DNA from: Desulfobacula sp.
GTDB taxonomy: Bacteria; Desulfobacterota; Desulfobacteria; Desulfobacterales; Desulfobacteraceae
DNA: 64,000 nt
Assembly (NCBI GenBank): GCA_023701135.1
Contig: JAMPXP010000009.1
Coordinates: forward strand, 124,001-188,000
Direction: 5' to 3'
Position 1 is the first letter of the stretch; each line of letters opens with the position of its first letter. Of this stretch, positions 1 through 8,971 are shown piece after piece. The notes beneath the pieces are model-generated. The model searched no databases, was not told the DNA's origin, and saw only the letters and a list, made by a program, of their open reading frames with translations. Both the position numbers and the translations under genes were made by a program.

Positions 1-603
1 GTGGGCCTGCAACGGATAAAAATGATTAAAATCAAGCGGTCCATATTTATCTGCACCCTTGACCATGTTGAAACCATTGAAAAGGCAAAGGCATTTATTT
101 CCCGTATTTCAAAGGAGAACAAGACCGCAACCCATAATTGCTGGGCCTATATTCTGGGTGAAAAAGGGGAGGTGTTTCACAGCTCTGATGCCGGAGAACC
201 CTCGGGAACAGCAGGGAAACCCATGCTCAACATATTGAAAAACTACCGCATGACCCAAACCGCAGCCGTTGTGACCCGGTATTTCGGAGGGATCAAGCTA
301 GGCGTCAAGGGATTGATGGAAGCCTATGCGGAAAGCGTAAAACAAACCATTGACATGGAGGAACTTAAAAAGCTGACGCAAACCATCTGCCTTAAAATAC
401 AATTGCCTTACGGGGTCAACGAAACGCTCATCAGTCTGTTGAAGCCCTGGCAGGCAAGGATTTTAAACACCGCCTATACGGACAGGATCGTACATCACAT
501 CGAGATCGAAAAGAATCGATATGCTCAGGTGGAAAATCTGCTTATGGAGTTTCAATCCCAGGGGAAATTAAATTTTCAGGTATTGCCGGGTCAAGGAAAT
601 TAG
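1..603 (+). CDS. yigZ: YigZ/IMPACT family protein
   Basis: About 200 residues, matching the usual length of the YigZ (UPF0029/IMPACT) family, whose bacterial members are of uncertain molecular role (proposed translation-associated or RNA-binding). The N-terminal domain carries the family hallmark 'SSDAGEPSGTAGKPML' followed by 'VVTRYFGGIKLGVKGL'; the C-terminal half has the weaker DUF1949-like alpha/beta character. The reading frame is open from the first base of the window (GTG), so the true start may lie upstream or at the ATG at 22, which gives MIKIKRSIFICTLDHVET, a typical YigZ beginning. The gene converges on the FapA-domain gene, and the two stop codons overlap by 4 bases. Family assignment is firm, function is not. 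Confidence 0.9.
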   Translation: MGLQRIKMIKIKRSIFICTLDHVETIEKAKAFISRISKENKTATHNCWAYILGEKGEVFHSSDAGEPSGTAGKPMLNILKNYRMTQTAAVVTRYFGGIKLGVKGLMEAYAESVKQTIDMEELKKLTQTICLKIQLPYGVNETLISLLKPWQARILNTAYTDRIVHHIEIEKNRYAQVENLLMEFQSQGKLNFQVLPGQGN

Positions 604-2726
604 AGGTTGGTCATGACCATTTCAGATCTTTTTTTACAGCCTTTATCCCATTGGGTGTTGATTTCCATTATTCTGGTCCGGGTCAGGGTCCGGCTCAGGG
701 TTAAATGGGCATACCTTCCGTTGATTCTTGTTCCGGCCAGGATTTTACCGGCGACATCAAGGATGGGTTTGGAAGGGCTGGCTTGTTCCAGGCGTTTTAA
801 GGTTAATTTGTCCTGATCTGCTATTTTGATGGCCTTTTCACAGGCCAGGATATCGTGATTTGCCTTTTTTAAATGGTATTCCAGAAGGGCCTTATCATTC
901 TTTAAGCCATGAATTTTAACGTCTGCCGTGCCAAGACTTTTTTGGAGCAGCTCGATCTTGTCCTCCATTTTTTCGGGCCCGTTTTTTTTGACCTCATTCA
1001 TAATGGAAACCGTTCGCAGCTTAGACTGGTCAAAATCTTCTAATTTTTTCATAATGATATCCAGGTCGGCTTGTATTTTATTCTTTTCAAGACTCCTGGT
1101 TTCCAGAAAAATCCGTCTTTTTTCAATACGTGAATCCAAATCCTGAAGTTTTTTTTCAAGATAGCCGGAGATCCCCACCGTAATGGTTGAGGGCCCTGAC
1201 TTTTCAGAACCGATACTGTAAATCTTTGCGCCCCCCTTTGCCATGATGGAAGAAGAGTATACGCGTCCCCGGCTCATTTTAAAGGTTCCTTCCAAAAGGA
1301 CTTCCGTATCCACAATTTCCTTTACTACGGTCATGTCCCCCATGCAGGCGGCTTTAGACCTGTGCATGAACCCGGCCTTAATATTTCCTTTGGCTTCAAT
1401 AACGGATTCGGTTATCCCGTTCTGGATGAAAACATCCCCCTGGGCTTTGATAATTCCGCCATCCACAGCCTTGGCAACAACATTGATAGCCTCAACCCTG
1501 AACCCGTTTTTTATGGAACCGGTGATATATACATTTTTATCAAATATGACATGGCCTGTATTAAAATCCACATCCCCTTCAATATAATAGGCGTCATTTA
1601 CGGAAAATTCTCCGCTGGGGCTTACCCTGGGATTGCCGTTCACATCCGCCATAACCTTTAACCCGTCTTTGGAAACGCGGACCCCTTTGCCCAGAACAAA
1701 GGATATATCCATGGCATCTGCTTTGGGAATGGCCTCACCATAGACGCTGACCCCATCTTTTCCCTCTTTGGGCGGAATTTTTTCAGCCAGGACATCCCCT
1801 GCCGACACAAACGGAATCTCCCCCCTTTCTTTGAAATCAATGGTTCCATCCTCTGAAAACCGGCCCGGTTTAAGATAATCCCGTTCAAACAGATAAACCA
1901 CCCCGGCGTCTGTTCCATCAATGGGTTCAAGTCCTTCGGCCGCTTTTAAAAATGTGGTTTTGTATTTTTCGTCTTCAACGAAGGCCTTAAGGCTCTCATC
2001 GTCTACCAGACCGTAGATGACTCCGTTTTGCTCCAAAAAGAATTTTAAATCTTCAAGACAAATTGAATCGTCAAATTCCTTTGTTTTCGTGATAAAGGCT
2101 TTTAATGCGTCATTTTGAATCAGGAGGATGATCCCGTTTTCCCGGATTTCCCTCATCCGGTTTTTATCAAAGGCCGAAGGGGCGTCCAGGAATTCGTCTT
2201 CACAAACATTGGTTGATATTTCATCTGCAGTTGGAGGTTCATTCAGAGGCGTGTTTTTACGGAAGGTGTTTTCCAGTTTTTGTTTTTGCAGGATGAGATC
2301 GCATTGCCTTTTTGAGAGCATGCCTGCGTCTATCAAAAGATCTCCCAGCCGGATATTCCTGCCTTGTTCTGCAAGCCTTTTCTGCTCTTCCAAAGCCAGG
2401 TCCAGATTGCTTTGGGTCAGAAATTCAAAATTGATGCACAATGATCCGAATCGTGAATCTTCTTGGGCCCTGGCAAAGCTGACACAGGTCTTTTTCAGGT
2501 CCACGGCATTGGCTTGGCCGATATAGTTTTTGACCTGCATGAGTTTCAGAATATCGACGGCAGGATTGTCTTGGTGCTGTTTCAGATCATAGAGAAGCTT
2601 CTGGTGATCCTCTTTGCTCAGATAATTGAGGAATAAGGCTATTTTCAGGATCAATGCATTCCGGCTGCTTAACCCATTATTCTGTCTGGAAGAATCGGTT
2701 TTTTTTTCCAAAGCCATTTTCAGCAT
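600..2726 (-). CDS. FapA/DUF342-domain protein
   Basis: A 708-residue protein. The centre (about residues 270-480) is the DUF342/FapA polymer-like beta region, with repeated short strands such as 'VYITGSIKNGFRVEAINVV' and 'GGIIKAQGDVFIQNG'. It is followed by a long coiled coil (about 530-650) and a short C-terminal beta stretch, the usual FapA layout. The extra 250 residues at the N terminus resemble domains that accompany FapA in Deltaproteobacteria, including a stretch with 'QRLAEQGRNIRLGDLLIDAG' character (GspE/PilB N-terminal-like). FapA proteins are linked to flagellar assembly or cell-surface functions, but no flagellar gene is nearby. Start: ATG at 2726 follows AAAGGGG very closely; the ATG at 2717 has better spacing. 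Divergent from the XRE regulator, with its own promoter candidate. Confidence 0.8.
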   Translation of the reverse strand: MLKMALEKKTDSSRQNNGLSSRNALILKIALFLNYLSKEDHQKLLYDLKQHQDNPAVDILKLMQVKNYIGQANAVDLKKTCVSFARAQEDSRFGSLCINFEFLTQSNLDLALEEQKRLAEQGRNIRLGDLLIDAGMLSKRQCDLILQKQKLENTFRKNTPLNEPPTADEISTNVCEDEFLDAPSAFDKNRMREIRENGIILLIQNDALKAFITKTKEFDDSICLEDLKFFLEQNGVIYGLVDDESLKAFVEDEKYKTTFLKAAEGLEPIDGTDAGVVYLFERDYLKPGRFSEDGTIDFKERGEIPFVSAGDVLAEKIPPKEGKDGVSVYGEAIPKADAMDISFVLGKGVRVSKDGLKVMADVNGNPRVSPSGEFSVNDAYYIEGDVDFNTGHVIFDKNVYITGSIKNGFRVEAINVVAKAVDGGIIKAQGDVFIQNGITESVIEAKGNIKAGFMHRSKAACMGDMTVVKEIVDTEVLLEGTFKMSRGRVYSSSIMAKGGAKIYSIGSEKSGPSTITVGISGYLEKKLQDLDSRIEKRRIFLETRSLEKNKIQADLDIIMKKLEDFDQSKLRTVSIMNEVKKNGPEKMEDKIELLQKSLGTADVKIHGLKNDKALLEYHLKKANHDILACEKAIKIADQDKLTLKRLEQASPSKPILDVAGKILAGTRINGRYAHLTLSRTLTRTRIMEINTQWDKGCKKRSEMVMTNL

Positions 2727-2741
2727 TTCCCCTTTGCCTTT

Positions 2742-2770
2742 CTTATCATCCTGAAGGGAGAAACTGTCAA
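2742..2770 (-). promoter_or_regulatory. Candidate sigma-70 promoter for the FapA-domain gene
   Basis: On the minus strand TTGACA (2770-2765), a 17-base spacer and GATAAG (2747-2742). It lies just upstream of the FapA-domain gene start. The -35 is perfect, the -10 is weak. Confidence 0.45.
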
Positions 2771-2812
2771 GAAAAAACTAGATTTTAAGGGCTTTGGATG
2801 GAATAAAAAATA

Positions 2813-2862
2813 TTGACAATGATTTTTTTAAGTATTATTAAATTTTAATTAAAAATACTTAA
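2813..2862 (+). promoter_or_regulatory. Promoter with overlapping palindromic operator, XRE-cupin regulator
   Basis: TTGACA (2813-2818), 17-base spacer, TATTAA (2836-2841) forms a good sigma-70 promoter. A perfect 9-base inverted repeat, TTAAGTATT (2828-2836) and AATACTTAA (2854-2862), spans the -10 and the start-site region. A dyad in this position, directly before the regulator's own gene, suggests autorepression. Promoter and dyad are read directly; the binding protein is inferred. Confidence 0.6.
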
Positions 2863-2874
2863 AAAGGCAAGCCT

Positions 2875-3459
2875 ATGAAAACAAAACTGGGTGCGCTCCT
2901 CAGGGCCATTAGAAATTCAAGAGACATCACCATTAAAGATGTTGCGGCAAAAGCAGGCATCAGCTCCAGCCTGTTGTCCCAGATCGAGCGGAACCGGATT
3001 TCCCCCTCCCTTGACACCCTGCTCCAGATCCTGGAAGTATACGGGGTCCCGCCGGATAAATTTTTTAAGGACTATGAAACCAGTTCAAAGGTGGAAATCA
3101 TCAGAAGGGATGAGCGGAAGACCTACCAGCGAAAGGGGTTCAAATATGAAACCCTGTGCGGAGACAGCCAGGCCAAAGGCAACCATTCCTTTAACGCCTT
3201 TTTCCTGGAACTGGCGCCGGGCCAGGCCAGGGGGGATGAAAATGACGGGCACCTGGGCCGGGAACTGGGAATTGTCGTAGAAGGGTCGGCAAAGCTGGTG
3301 TATGGCGAGGAAACCTATGTCATCCAGAAAGGGGATTCCGTGTCTTTTTTTTCACAGATTCCCCATGTGATCCGGAATTCATCGGATCAGGTGTTCAAGG
3401 CCTATTGGGTGGTGACACCGGCCGACGGGGAAGATTATTTCGGGGCAAAAACATCCTAA
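2875..3459 (+). CDS. XRE-family regulator with C-terminal cupin domain
   Basis: A 194-residue one-component regulator. Residues 7-60 form a HTH_XRE fold ('LGALLRAIRNSRD', then 'KDVAAKAGISSSLLSQIERN'). Residues 105-190 form a small cupin ('GRELGIVVEGSAKLVYGEE', 'IPHVIRNSSDQVFKAYWV'). Proteins of this HTH-cupin architecture sense small molecules through the cupin and commonly control a neighbouring catabolic or transport gene. It sits 14 bases ahead of the LeuC-like gene on the same strand, so it is probably cotranscribed with the LeuCD-like pair and may respond to their substrate. The start at 2875 lies 12 bases downstream of a dyad that overlaps its promoter; only a weak AAGG precedes it. Ligand unknown. 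Confidence 0.88.
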   Translation: MKTKLGALLRAIRNSRDITIKDVAAKAGISSSLLSQIERNRISPSLDTLLQILEVYGVPPDKFFKDYETSSKVEIIRRDERKTYQRKGFKYETLCGDSQAKGNHSFNAFFLELAPGQARGDENDGHLGRELGIVVEGSAKLVYGEETYVIQKGDSVSFFSQIPHVIRNSSDQVFKAYWVVTPADGEDYFGAKTS

Positions 3460-3473
3460 GATCAGGAGATATC

Positions 3474-4778
3474 ATGGGAAAAACCATAGCGGAAAAAATT
3501 TTTGAAACCCATCGGGTGGATAAGCCCTTTGGCGACGTGGACGTATTGCGGCTGGACAGGGTGTTCTGCCACGAGATCACCACTCCGACGGCCATTGAAG
3601 ACCTGGTGGCCCGGGGAAAGGACCGGGTCTTTGATCCGGATAAGATAAAAGTCGTCATTGACCATGTTTCGCCGGCCAAGGACTCCAAAACGGCCCTCCA
3701 GGGGAAAATCCTCCGGGATTGGGCAAGGCGGCACGGGATTCAGGATTTTTTTGATATCGGCCGTAACGGGGTCTGCCATGCCCTGTTTCCTGAAAAGGGA
3801 TTTGTGCGGCCCGGATTCACCATTATCATGGGAGATTCCCATACCTGCACCCATGGGTCCTTTGGCGCCTTTGCCGCCGGCGTGGGAACGACGGATCTGG
3901 AAGTGGGGATCTTAAAGGGGGTCTGCGCTTTTAAAGCTCCCCAAACCCACAGGATTGACATCACCGGAACCCTGAGAAAAGGGGTTTTTGCCAAGGATAT
4001 CATTCTTAAGCTCATTCAGGAACTGACGGTAAACGGGGCCACCAACCGGGTCATTGAATTCAGGGGGAAGATCGTGGATGAGATGGGCATGGATCAGCGG
4101 ATGACCCTGTGCAATATGGCGGTGGAAGCCGGCGCCACCTGCGGGATCTGCCTTCCGGACAGGACAACGGTGGATTATCTCTGGGAGTTTATCAAGGATG
4201 AATACCCGGACAAGGAGACGGCGTTGAAGGCCTTTTCAGCCTTTGCCTCCGATGCGGATGCAGACTATGCAGACACAAAGACCCTTGATGTGAGCGATCT
4301 TGAACCCCTGGCCACCTACGGGTATAAGCCGGACAATGTCAAACCCGTCTCTGAAATGAGGGGAACGCGGATTGACCAGGTCTATATCGGCTCCTGCACC
4401 AACGGGCGCCTCGAGGATTTGAGGATTGCGGCAAAGGTGCTGGAAGGCCATACCATTAGCCCCCATGTGCGGGGGATTGTTTCTCCGGCAACGCCTAAAA
4501 TATACAGCCAGGCCATGGCGGAAGGCATTCTGAAAATTTTCATGGATGCCGGATTCTGCGTGACCAATCCCACCTGCGGGGCCTGCCTCGGCATGAGCAA
4601 CGGGGTCTTGGCGCCGGGAGAGGTGGCGGCATCCACCACCAACCGGAATTTTAACGGCCGCATGGGCAGGGGCGGCATGGTCCATCTCATGAGCCCTGCA
4701 ACAGCCGCCGCCAGCGCCATAACCGGCGAAATTTCAAACTCCTGTCTTTTCACGGAAAATCAAGGAGCCGGAAAATGA
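3474..4778 (+). CDS. Aconitase-superfamily dehydratase, large subunit (LeuC-like)
   Basis: 434 residues, the length of the short LeuC/HacA/DmdA class. [4Fe-4S] ligands are visible as the Cys in 'YIGSCTNGR' and the two Cys of 'NPTCGACLGMSNGV'; 'MGDSHTCTHGSFGAFAAGVG' is the family substrate/cluster motif. Members hydrate or dehydrate 2-hydroxy acids: 3-isopropylmalate (leucine), homoaconitate or 2,3-dimethylmalate. The ATG at 3474 is chosen because GGAG stands 6-9 bases upstream. It overlaps the small subunit gene by 4 bases (ATGA). No leuA or leuB lies nearby and the preceding gene is an XRE-cupin regulator, so an inducible non-leucine role is possible. Family certain, substrate open. Confidence 0.88.
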   Translation: MGKTIAEKIFETHRVDKPFGDVDVLRLDRVFCHEITTPTAIEDLVARGKDRVFDPDKIKVVIDHVSPAKDSKTALQGKILRDWARRHGIQDFFDIGRNGVCHALFPEKGFVRPGFTIIMGDSHTCTHGSFGAFAAGVGTTDLEVGILKGVCAFKAPQTHRIDITGTLRKGVFAKDIILKLIQELTVNGATNRVIEFRGKIVDEMGMDQRMTLCNMAVEAGATCGICLPDRTTVDYLWEFIKDEYPDKETALKAFSAFASDADADYADTKTLDVSDLEPLATYGYKPDNVKPVSEMRGTRIDQVYIGSCTNGRLEDLRIAAKVLEGHTISPHVRGIVSPATPKIYSQAMAEGILKIFMDAGFCVTNPTCGACLGMSNGVLAPGEVAASTTNRNFNGRMGRGGMVHLMSPATAAASAITGEISNSCLFTENQGAGK

Positions 4779-5299
4779 AAAAATTTGAGGGAAATATACT
4801 GTTTCTGGACCGGTCGGATATCAACACCGATGAAATCATTCCGGCCCGGTACCTGACCGAAATTGAAAAAACGGCATTAAAACCCCATCTGCTGGAGGAT
4901 TTGAAGCTTGACGGCTTTGATCCGAAAAAGGACATTGAAGCGGCTTCCATGATTGTCACCAGGGCCAATTTCGGTTGCGGCTCCTCCCGGGAGCATGCCC
5001 CCTGGGCCCTGGAAATCAACGGCATCCATGCCGTGGTCGCCGTCAGTTTTGCCCGGATTTTCAGGCAGAACATGTTCAATTGCGGGATGGCGGCCATTGA
5101 ACTGCCCGAGGACGAGATCAATACGATTTTTAATCTCTTTTCCAAGGATCAGACCCGGATGACGGTCCATATTGAAAAATCGGAAATGATCCTTGAATCA
5201 AAACATCAGACCCGGACAACGAATTTCCGGATATCGGATTTTGACCGGGCCCTGATTCAAACCGGGGGCTGGGTGGGGTATGCAGACCAACATTATTAA
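4775..5299 (+). CDS. Aconitase-superfamily dehydratase, small subunit (LeuD-like)
   Basis: A 174-residue swivel-domain subunit that completes the active site of the preceding large subunit. It contains 'DRSDINTDEIIPARYLTE' and 'ANFGCGSSREHAPWAL', where the GSSREHA loop binds the substrate carboxylate. The loop after 'PARYL' (here YLTE) is the segment that differs between isopropylmalate, homoaconitate and dimethylmalate enzymes; it does not match a form I can assign with confidence. It starts inside the stop of the large subunit gene (ATGA), implying translational coupling and equal stoichiometry. The C terminus is slightly longer than archaeal LeuD. It ends 15 bases before the convergent NAD kinase gene. 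Confidence 0.87.
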   Translation: MKKFEGNILFLDRSDINTDEIIPARYLTEIEKTALKPHLLEDLKLDGFDPKKDIEAASMIVTRANFGCGSSREHAPWALEINGIHAVVAVSFARIFRQNMFNCGMAAIELPEDEINTIFNLFSKDQTRMTVHIEKSEMILESKHQTRTTNFRISDFDRALIQTGGWVGYADQHY

Positions 5300-5314
5300 A
5301 ATTCGAACAGGGGA

Positions 5315-6148
5315 TCAGCTCCTGCCGCCGCTCCATTTCAGCCGGGTTTTCAGCACCTTGAAATAGGACTGGTCTTCAAAGGAAATCATCCGGATGTCAT
5401 TCCGGCTTTTCTTGATAAAGATCCGGTCCCCGGGGTCCATTTCAAAGCCCTCCTGTCCGTCCAGGGTCAGGACCATATTTTCAGGGCTGCCTTCCAGGCG
5501 GATTTCGATCAGGGCGGAATCCGGAATAATGAGGGGCCGGTTGGTCAGGGTAAAGGGGCAGATGGGCGTCAGGATAATGGAGGGAACCGAGGGATGGACA
5601 ACGGGCCCCCCTGCGGCCAGGGAATAGGCGGTGGACCCGGTGGGGGTCCCCACGATCAGGCCGTCGGCCCTGTAGGTGGTCAGATAAACGGCGTCAATAT
5701 ACACGGCGCAGGAGGCCAGCCTGGACAGGGCCGATTTGTTGATGACCGCATCATTCAGCACATCCACATCAATGACCTGGTGGCTGTTCCGCACCACCTT
5801 GATATCCAGGCGGGACCTGGTCTGGATCAGGTATTTTCCTTCCAGGAGCAGGTCAAGGGCCGTGAAAAGATGGTCTTCGGTGGTTTCGGAAAGAAAGCCC
5901 ACCTCGCCGAATTTGACGCCCATGAGGGGAATGCTGCGGTGCTCGATGAAGCGGGCGGCGCTCAGGAAGGTCCCGTCCCCGCCCAGAACAATGAGGCACA
6001 GCAGGTCTTCGGGAAGGTCGGAACTCCGGGAATGCCGGACATCAATGACCACGCACCGGCTTCCCAGCCTTTTTTCAAGCTCTTTGGCCTTATGTTCGGC
6101 CCGTTCGTCATTTTTAACCACCAACCCGATTCTTTTTGTATCCGTCAT
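5315..6148 (-). CDS. nadK: NAD kinase
   Basis: 277 residues, typical for bacterial NadK, which phosphorylates NAD to NADP in the cytosol. The signature GGDGT is present in 'LIVLGGDGTFLSAARF', and the second family motif is 'RADGLIVGTPTGSTAYSLAAGGP'-like (residues about 155-175). The catalytic Asp is that of GGDGT. The gene lies 57 bases downstream of polA on the same strand and is likely cotranscribed with it. The start at 6148 follows GAGAAAA on the minus strand. No unusual feature. Confidence 0.96.
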   Translation of the reverse strand: MTDTKRIGLVVKNDERAEHKAKELEKRLGSRCVVIDVRHSRSSDLPEDLLCLIVLGGDGTFLSAARFIEHRSIPLMGVKFGEVGFLSETTEDHLFTALDLLLEGKYLIQTRSRLDIKVVRNSHQVIDVDVLNDAVINKSALSRLASCAVYIDAVYLTTYRADGLIVGTPTGSTAYSLAAGGPVVHPSVPSIILTPICPFTLTNRPLIIPDSALIEIRLEGSPENMVLTLDGQEGFEMDPGDRIFIKKSRNDIRMISFEDQSYFKVLKTRLKWSGGRS

Positions 6149-6205
6149 TTCATTTTTCTCTTTTCTCAGCCATAGGGGTTTTTTTATCCCGGCCCCCGGG
6201 GCGGG

Positions 6206-8887
6206 CTAATGGGCCTCGGCCCAGTTTTGTCCGCTGCCGAAATTCACTTTTAAAGGGACTTTCAGGGGATGGACATGTTCCATGATGTCCTTTGCCAGGG
6301 CCGTCAATCGGTCTTTTTCCTCGACGGGGCATTCAAAAATGATTTCATCGTGAACCGATAAGAGCATTTTGGCAGCCATCTGATGTTTCTGGAGGGCCTC
6401 GTCCAGTTTGATCATGGCCAGCTTGATCAGGTCGGCGGCGCTGCCCTGGATGGGGGTATTGACGGCGGCCCGCTCGGCAAATCCCCGGACATTGGCATTG
6501 GCGGAATTAATATCGTCCAGCCGCCGTTTCCGTCCGAAAAGGGTGGAGGTTTCACAGGTTTTCCGGGTGTTTTCAATGGTGGCGTCAATGAATTTTTTCA
6601 CGCCGGAATAGCGCTTGAAATAATTGTCGATATAGGCTGTGGCCATTTTCCGGCTGATATTCAGATCGTTGGCCAGCCTGAATCCGCTCATTCCGTAAAC
6701 AATCCCGAAATTTATGGCCTTGGCCTGGCTTCTCAGGTCATCGGTAATAAATTCCGGCAGGACCTGGAACACCTCCCGGGCCGTCCGGGTATGGATGTCT
6801 TCTCCGTTTTTAAAGGCCTCCATGAGGATTTCATCTTCGGCGCAATGGGCCAGGATCCGGAGTTCAATCTGGGAATAATCCGCGGACATCAGGATATGTC
6901 CTTCTTTGGGGATAAAGGCCTGCCGGATTCTTTTGCCCTCTTCCTTGCGGATGGGGATGTTCTGGAGGTTGGGGTTGGAGCTGCTCAGCCTTCCTGTGGC
7001 CGCAATGGTCTGGTTAAAGGAGGTATGGATCCTTCCGGTGTCCGTGTGAACCAATTCCTGCAAGGCATCTGCATAGGTGGATTTGAGTTTGTCCAGGGTC
7101 CTGTACCTCAGGAGTTTTGCCGGCAGTTCATGGGTGGGGGCCAGCTTGGTCAGGACCTCCACATCCGTGGAATAGCCGGTTTTCATCTTGGTTTTTTTGC
7201 CCGTGGCCAGCTTCAGTTTTTCAAAGAGGATGGCGCCCAGTTGCTGGGAGGAATTGATATTGAATTCTTCCCCGGCCAGGATATAGATTTCCTGTTCCAG
7301 TTGTTTCAGTTCCCGGTCAAAGGTTTCGGAAAGCTGTTTCAGGGCGGGGCCGTCCACCCGGATACCTTCCATTTCCATCTTGGCCAGGACCTGGATGAGG
7401 GGGATCTCAATGGTGTCCATCAGGTCCGACAGCCCGTTGTCCTGAATGCTTTTTTTAAGGGCCTGATAGGCCATAAAGGTGAGGTCCGCATCTTCACAGG
7501 CATAATTCACGGCTTCGGGAATGGGGACATCCTGGAACCCGATCTGGTTTTTGCCCTTGCCGGTCACCTCTTCATAGGAAATGGTTTTATGGCCGAAGAG
7601 GGTCATGGCGATATTGTCAAGGCTGTGTCCCCGGGTGGACGGATTTAAAAGATAGGATGCGATCATGGTGTCGAATGAGATCCCCCGGAGGGTGAGGCCG
7701 AACCGGGAGAGGACGATATAATCGTATTTGATATTCTGCCCGACCTTTTTCACCTCGGGGTTTTCAAGGACGGGCCTGAAAATCCGGAGAATATCTTCTT
7801 TGGCCGGTTGCTCCACCTCACCGGGGGAGGTGTGGCCCACGGGGATATAAAAACCCTGGTTTTCCATATAGGAAAAGGAAATGCCGACGAGTCCGGCCCG
7901 GGTCGGGTCCTTGGATGTGGTTTCCGTGTCCAGGGCGAAGATGCCTTTGTTCTCAAGGACATGGGCCAGTTTTTCAAGCTCCTTCAGGTTGGTGATGAGT
8001 TTGTAGATTTTTTCAGACGGGTCCGGCTTTTTGGCAAACTCGGCCATCAGGGTATTGAATTCAAGCTCCTGGAAGAGGGCAAAGGCCTCCTGGGTATTAT
8101 AGGGAATGAGCCTGAAATCCTCCATGGTTTCGGTCACCGGGACAAACCGGTCAATGGTGGCCAGCTTGCGGCTTAAAAGAACAAGATCCCGGCTCCGGGA
8201 GAGGTTTTCATGGAGTTTCCGTTTTGTTTTGAGGCTGTCCAGGTTGTCATAGAGGGTTTCAATGGACCCGAATCTTGCGATCAATTCCGTAGCGGTTTTG
8301 GGTCCCACACCGGCCACACCGGGAATATTGTCCGAGGTATCACCGGCAAGGCCCAGGACATCAATGAACTGCTTCGGCTCTATTCCCATTTCCGCCTTGA
8401 TCCGGCCCACATCCTGTACGGTGTCCTTCATGGGGTCCCACAGGGTGCACCGGTCCGTCACCAGTTGGATAAAGTCCTTGTCCCCCGTCACCATGACCAC
8501 ATCAAAGCCCTCTTCCTCGGCAAGCCTTGCATAGGTGCCTGCAAGATCGTCGGCTTCATAGCCCTGTTTTTCCATGATGGGAATATTCAGGGCCCGGATC
8601 AGGCGTTTGATATCCGGGATCTGGGCCGCCAGTTCTTCGGGCATGGGCGGCCTGTTGGCCTTGTATTGGTCATACATCTTGTGCCTGAAGGTCGGGCCTT
8701 TGACATCAAATAGGACGGCGGCATGGACCGGGGTGTTTTCCTTGAACAGTTTCAGCAGGATTCGTGCAAACCCAAAGGTGGCATTGGTGGGCTTGCCCTT
8801 GGATGTGGAAAGGTTCCGGATGGCGTGAAAGGCCCGGTAAAGAAAGGCGCTGCCGTCAATGAGAAATATTTTTTGGGGAAGGGTCAT
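6206..8887 (-). CDS. polA: DNA polymerase I
   Basis: About 893 residues from the ATG at 8887, preferred over the ATG at 8908 because AAAGG stands at proper spacing. Domain order is full length: 5'-3' exonuclease (1-290, 'LIDGSAFLYRAFHAIRNLS', 'LGLAGDTSDNIPGVAGVGPK'), 3'-5' exonuclease (about 310-480, with the intact metal-binding 'FALDTETTSKDP'), and family A polymerase (500-893, 'SADYSQIELRILAHCAEDE', 'KAINFGIVYGMSGF', 'LLSVHDEIIFECP'). Proofreading therefore looks active, unlike Taq-type PolA. It fills gaps in replication and excision repair. Located upstream of nadK on the same strand and divergent from the Cys-rich mini-protein gene. Confidence 0.97.
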   Translation of the reverse strand: MTLPQKIFLIDGSAFLYRAFHAIRNLSTSKGKPTNATFGFARILLKLFKENTPVHAAVLFDVKGPTFRHKMYDQYKANRPPMPEELAAQIPDIKRLIRALNIPIMEKQGYEADDLAGTYARLAEEEGFDVVMVTGDKDFIQLVTDRCTLWDPMKDTVQDVGRIKAEMGIEPKQFIDVLGLAGDTSDNIPGVAGVGPKTATELIARFGSIETLYDNLDSLKTKRKLHENLSRSRDLVLLSRKLATIDRFVPVTETMEDFRLIPYNTQEAFALFQELEFNTLMAEFAKKPDPSEKIYKLITNLKELEKLAHVLENKGIFALDTETTSKDPTRAGLVGISFSYMENQGFYIPVGHTSPGEVEQPAKEDILRIFRPVLENPEVKKVGQNIKYDYIVLSRFGLTLRGISFDTMIASYLLNPSTRGHSLDNIAMTLFGHKTISYEEVTGKGKNQIGFQDVPIPEAVNYACEDADLTFMAYQALKKSIQDNGLSDLMDTIEIPLIQVLAKMEMEGIRVDGPALKQLSETFDRELKQLEQEIYILAGEEFNINSSQQLGAILFEKLKLATGKKTKMKTGYSTDVEVLTKLAPTHELPAKLLRYRTLDKLKSTYADALQELVHTDTGRIHTSFNQTIAATGRLSSSNPNLQNIPIRKEEGKRIRQAFIPKEGHILMSADYSQIELRILAHCAEDEILMEAFKNGEDIHTRTAREVFQVLPEFITDDLRSQAKAINFGIVYGMSGFRLANDLNISRKMATAYIDNYFKRYSGVKKFIDATIENTRKTCETSTLFGRKRRLDDINSANANVRGFAERAAVNTPIQGSAADLIKLAMIKLDEALQKHQMAAKMLLSVHDEIIFECPVEEKDRLTALAKDIMEHVHPLKVPLKVNFGSGQNWAEAH

Positions 8888-8907
8888 GGGGTAACCTTTT
8901 ATGAACA

Positions 8908-8937
8908 TTGGATTTTTATGTCAAAGGCATATATACT
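8908..8937 (+). promoter_or_regulatory. Candidate promoter for the mini-protein/purN/kinase run
   Basis: TTGGAT (8908-8913), 18-base spacer, TATACT (8932-8937), followed by AAAGGAG and the ATG at 8972. Plausible sigma-70 signal in the short divergent gap with polA; the -35 is imperfect. Confidence 0.4.
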
Positions 8938-8971
8938 ATCTTTTTTATGAAAGGAGAAGTATATTTCTAAA

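Noticed and set aside
6383-7648. 421-codon open frame on the plus strand opposite polA
   Set aside because: Gly/Phe/His-rich translation typical of an antisense frame of a GC-rich gene; polA is unambiguous on the other strand.
8896-8924. TTGACA-17-TAAAAG on the minus strand as polA promoter
   Set aside because: The -10 would sit on the polA ribosome-binding site, leaving almost no leader before the start codon at 8887; probably chance.
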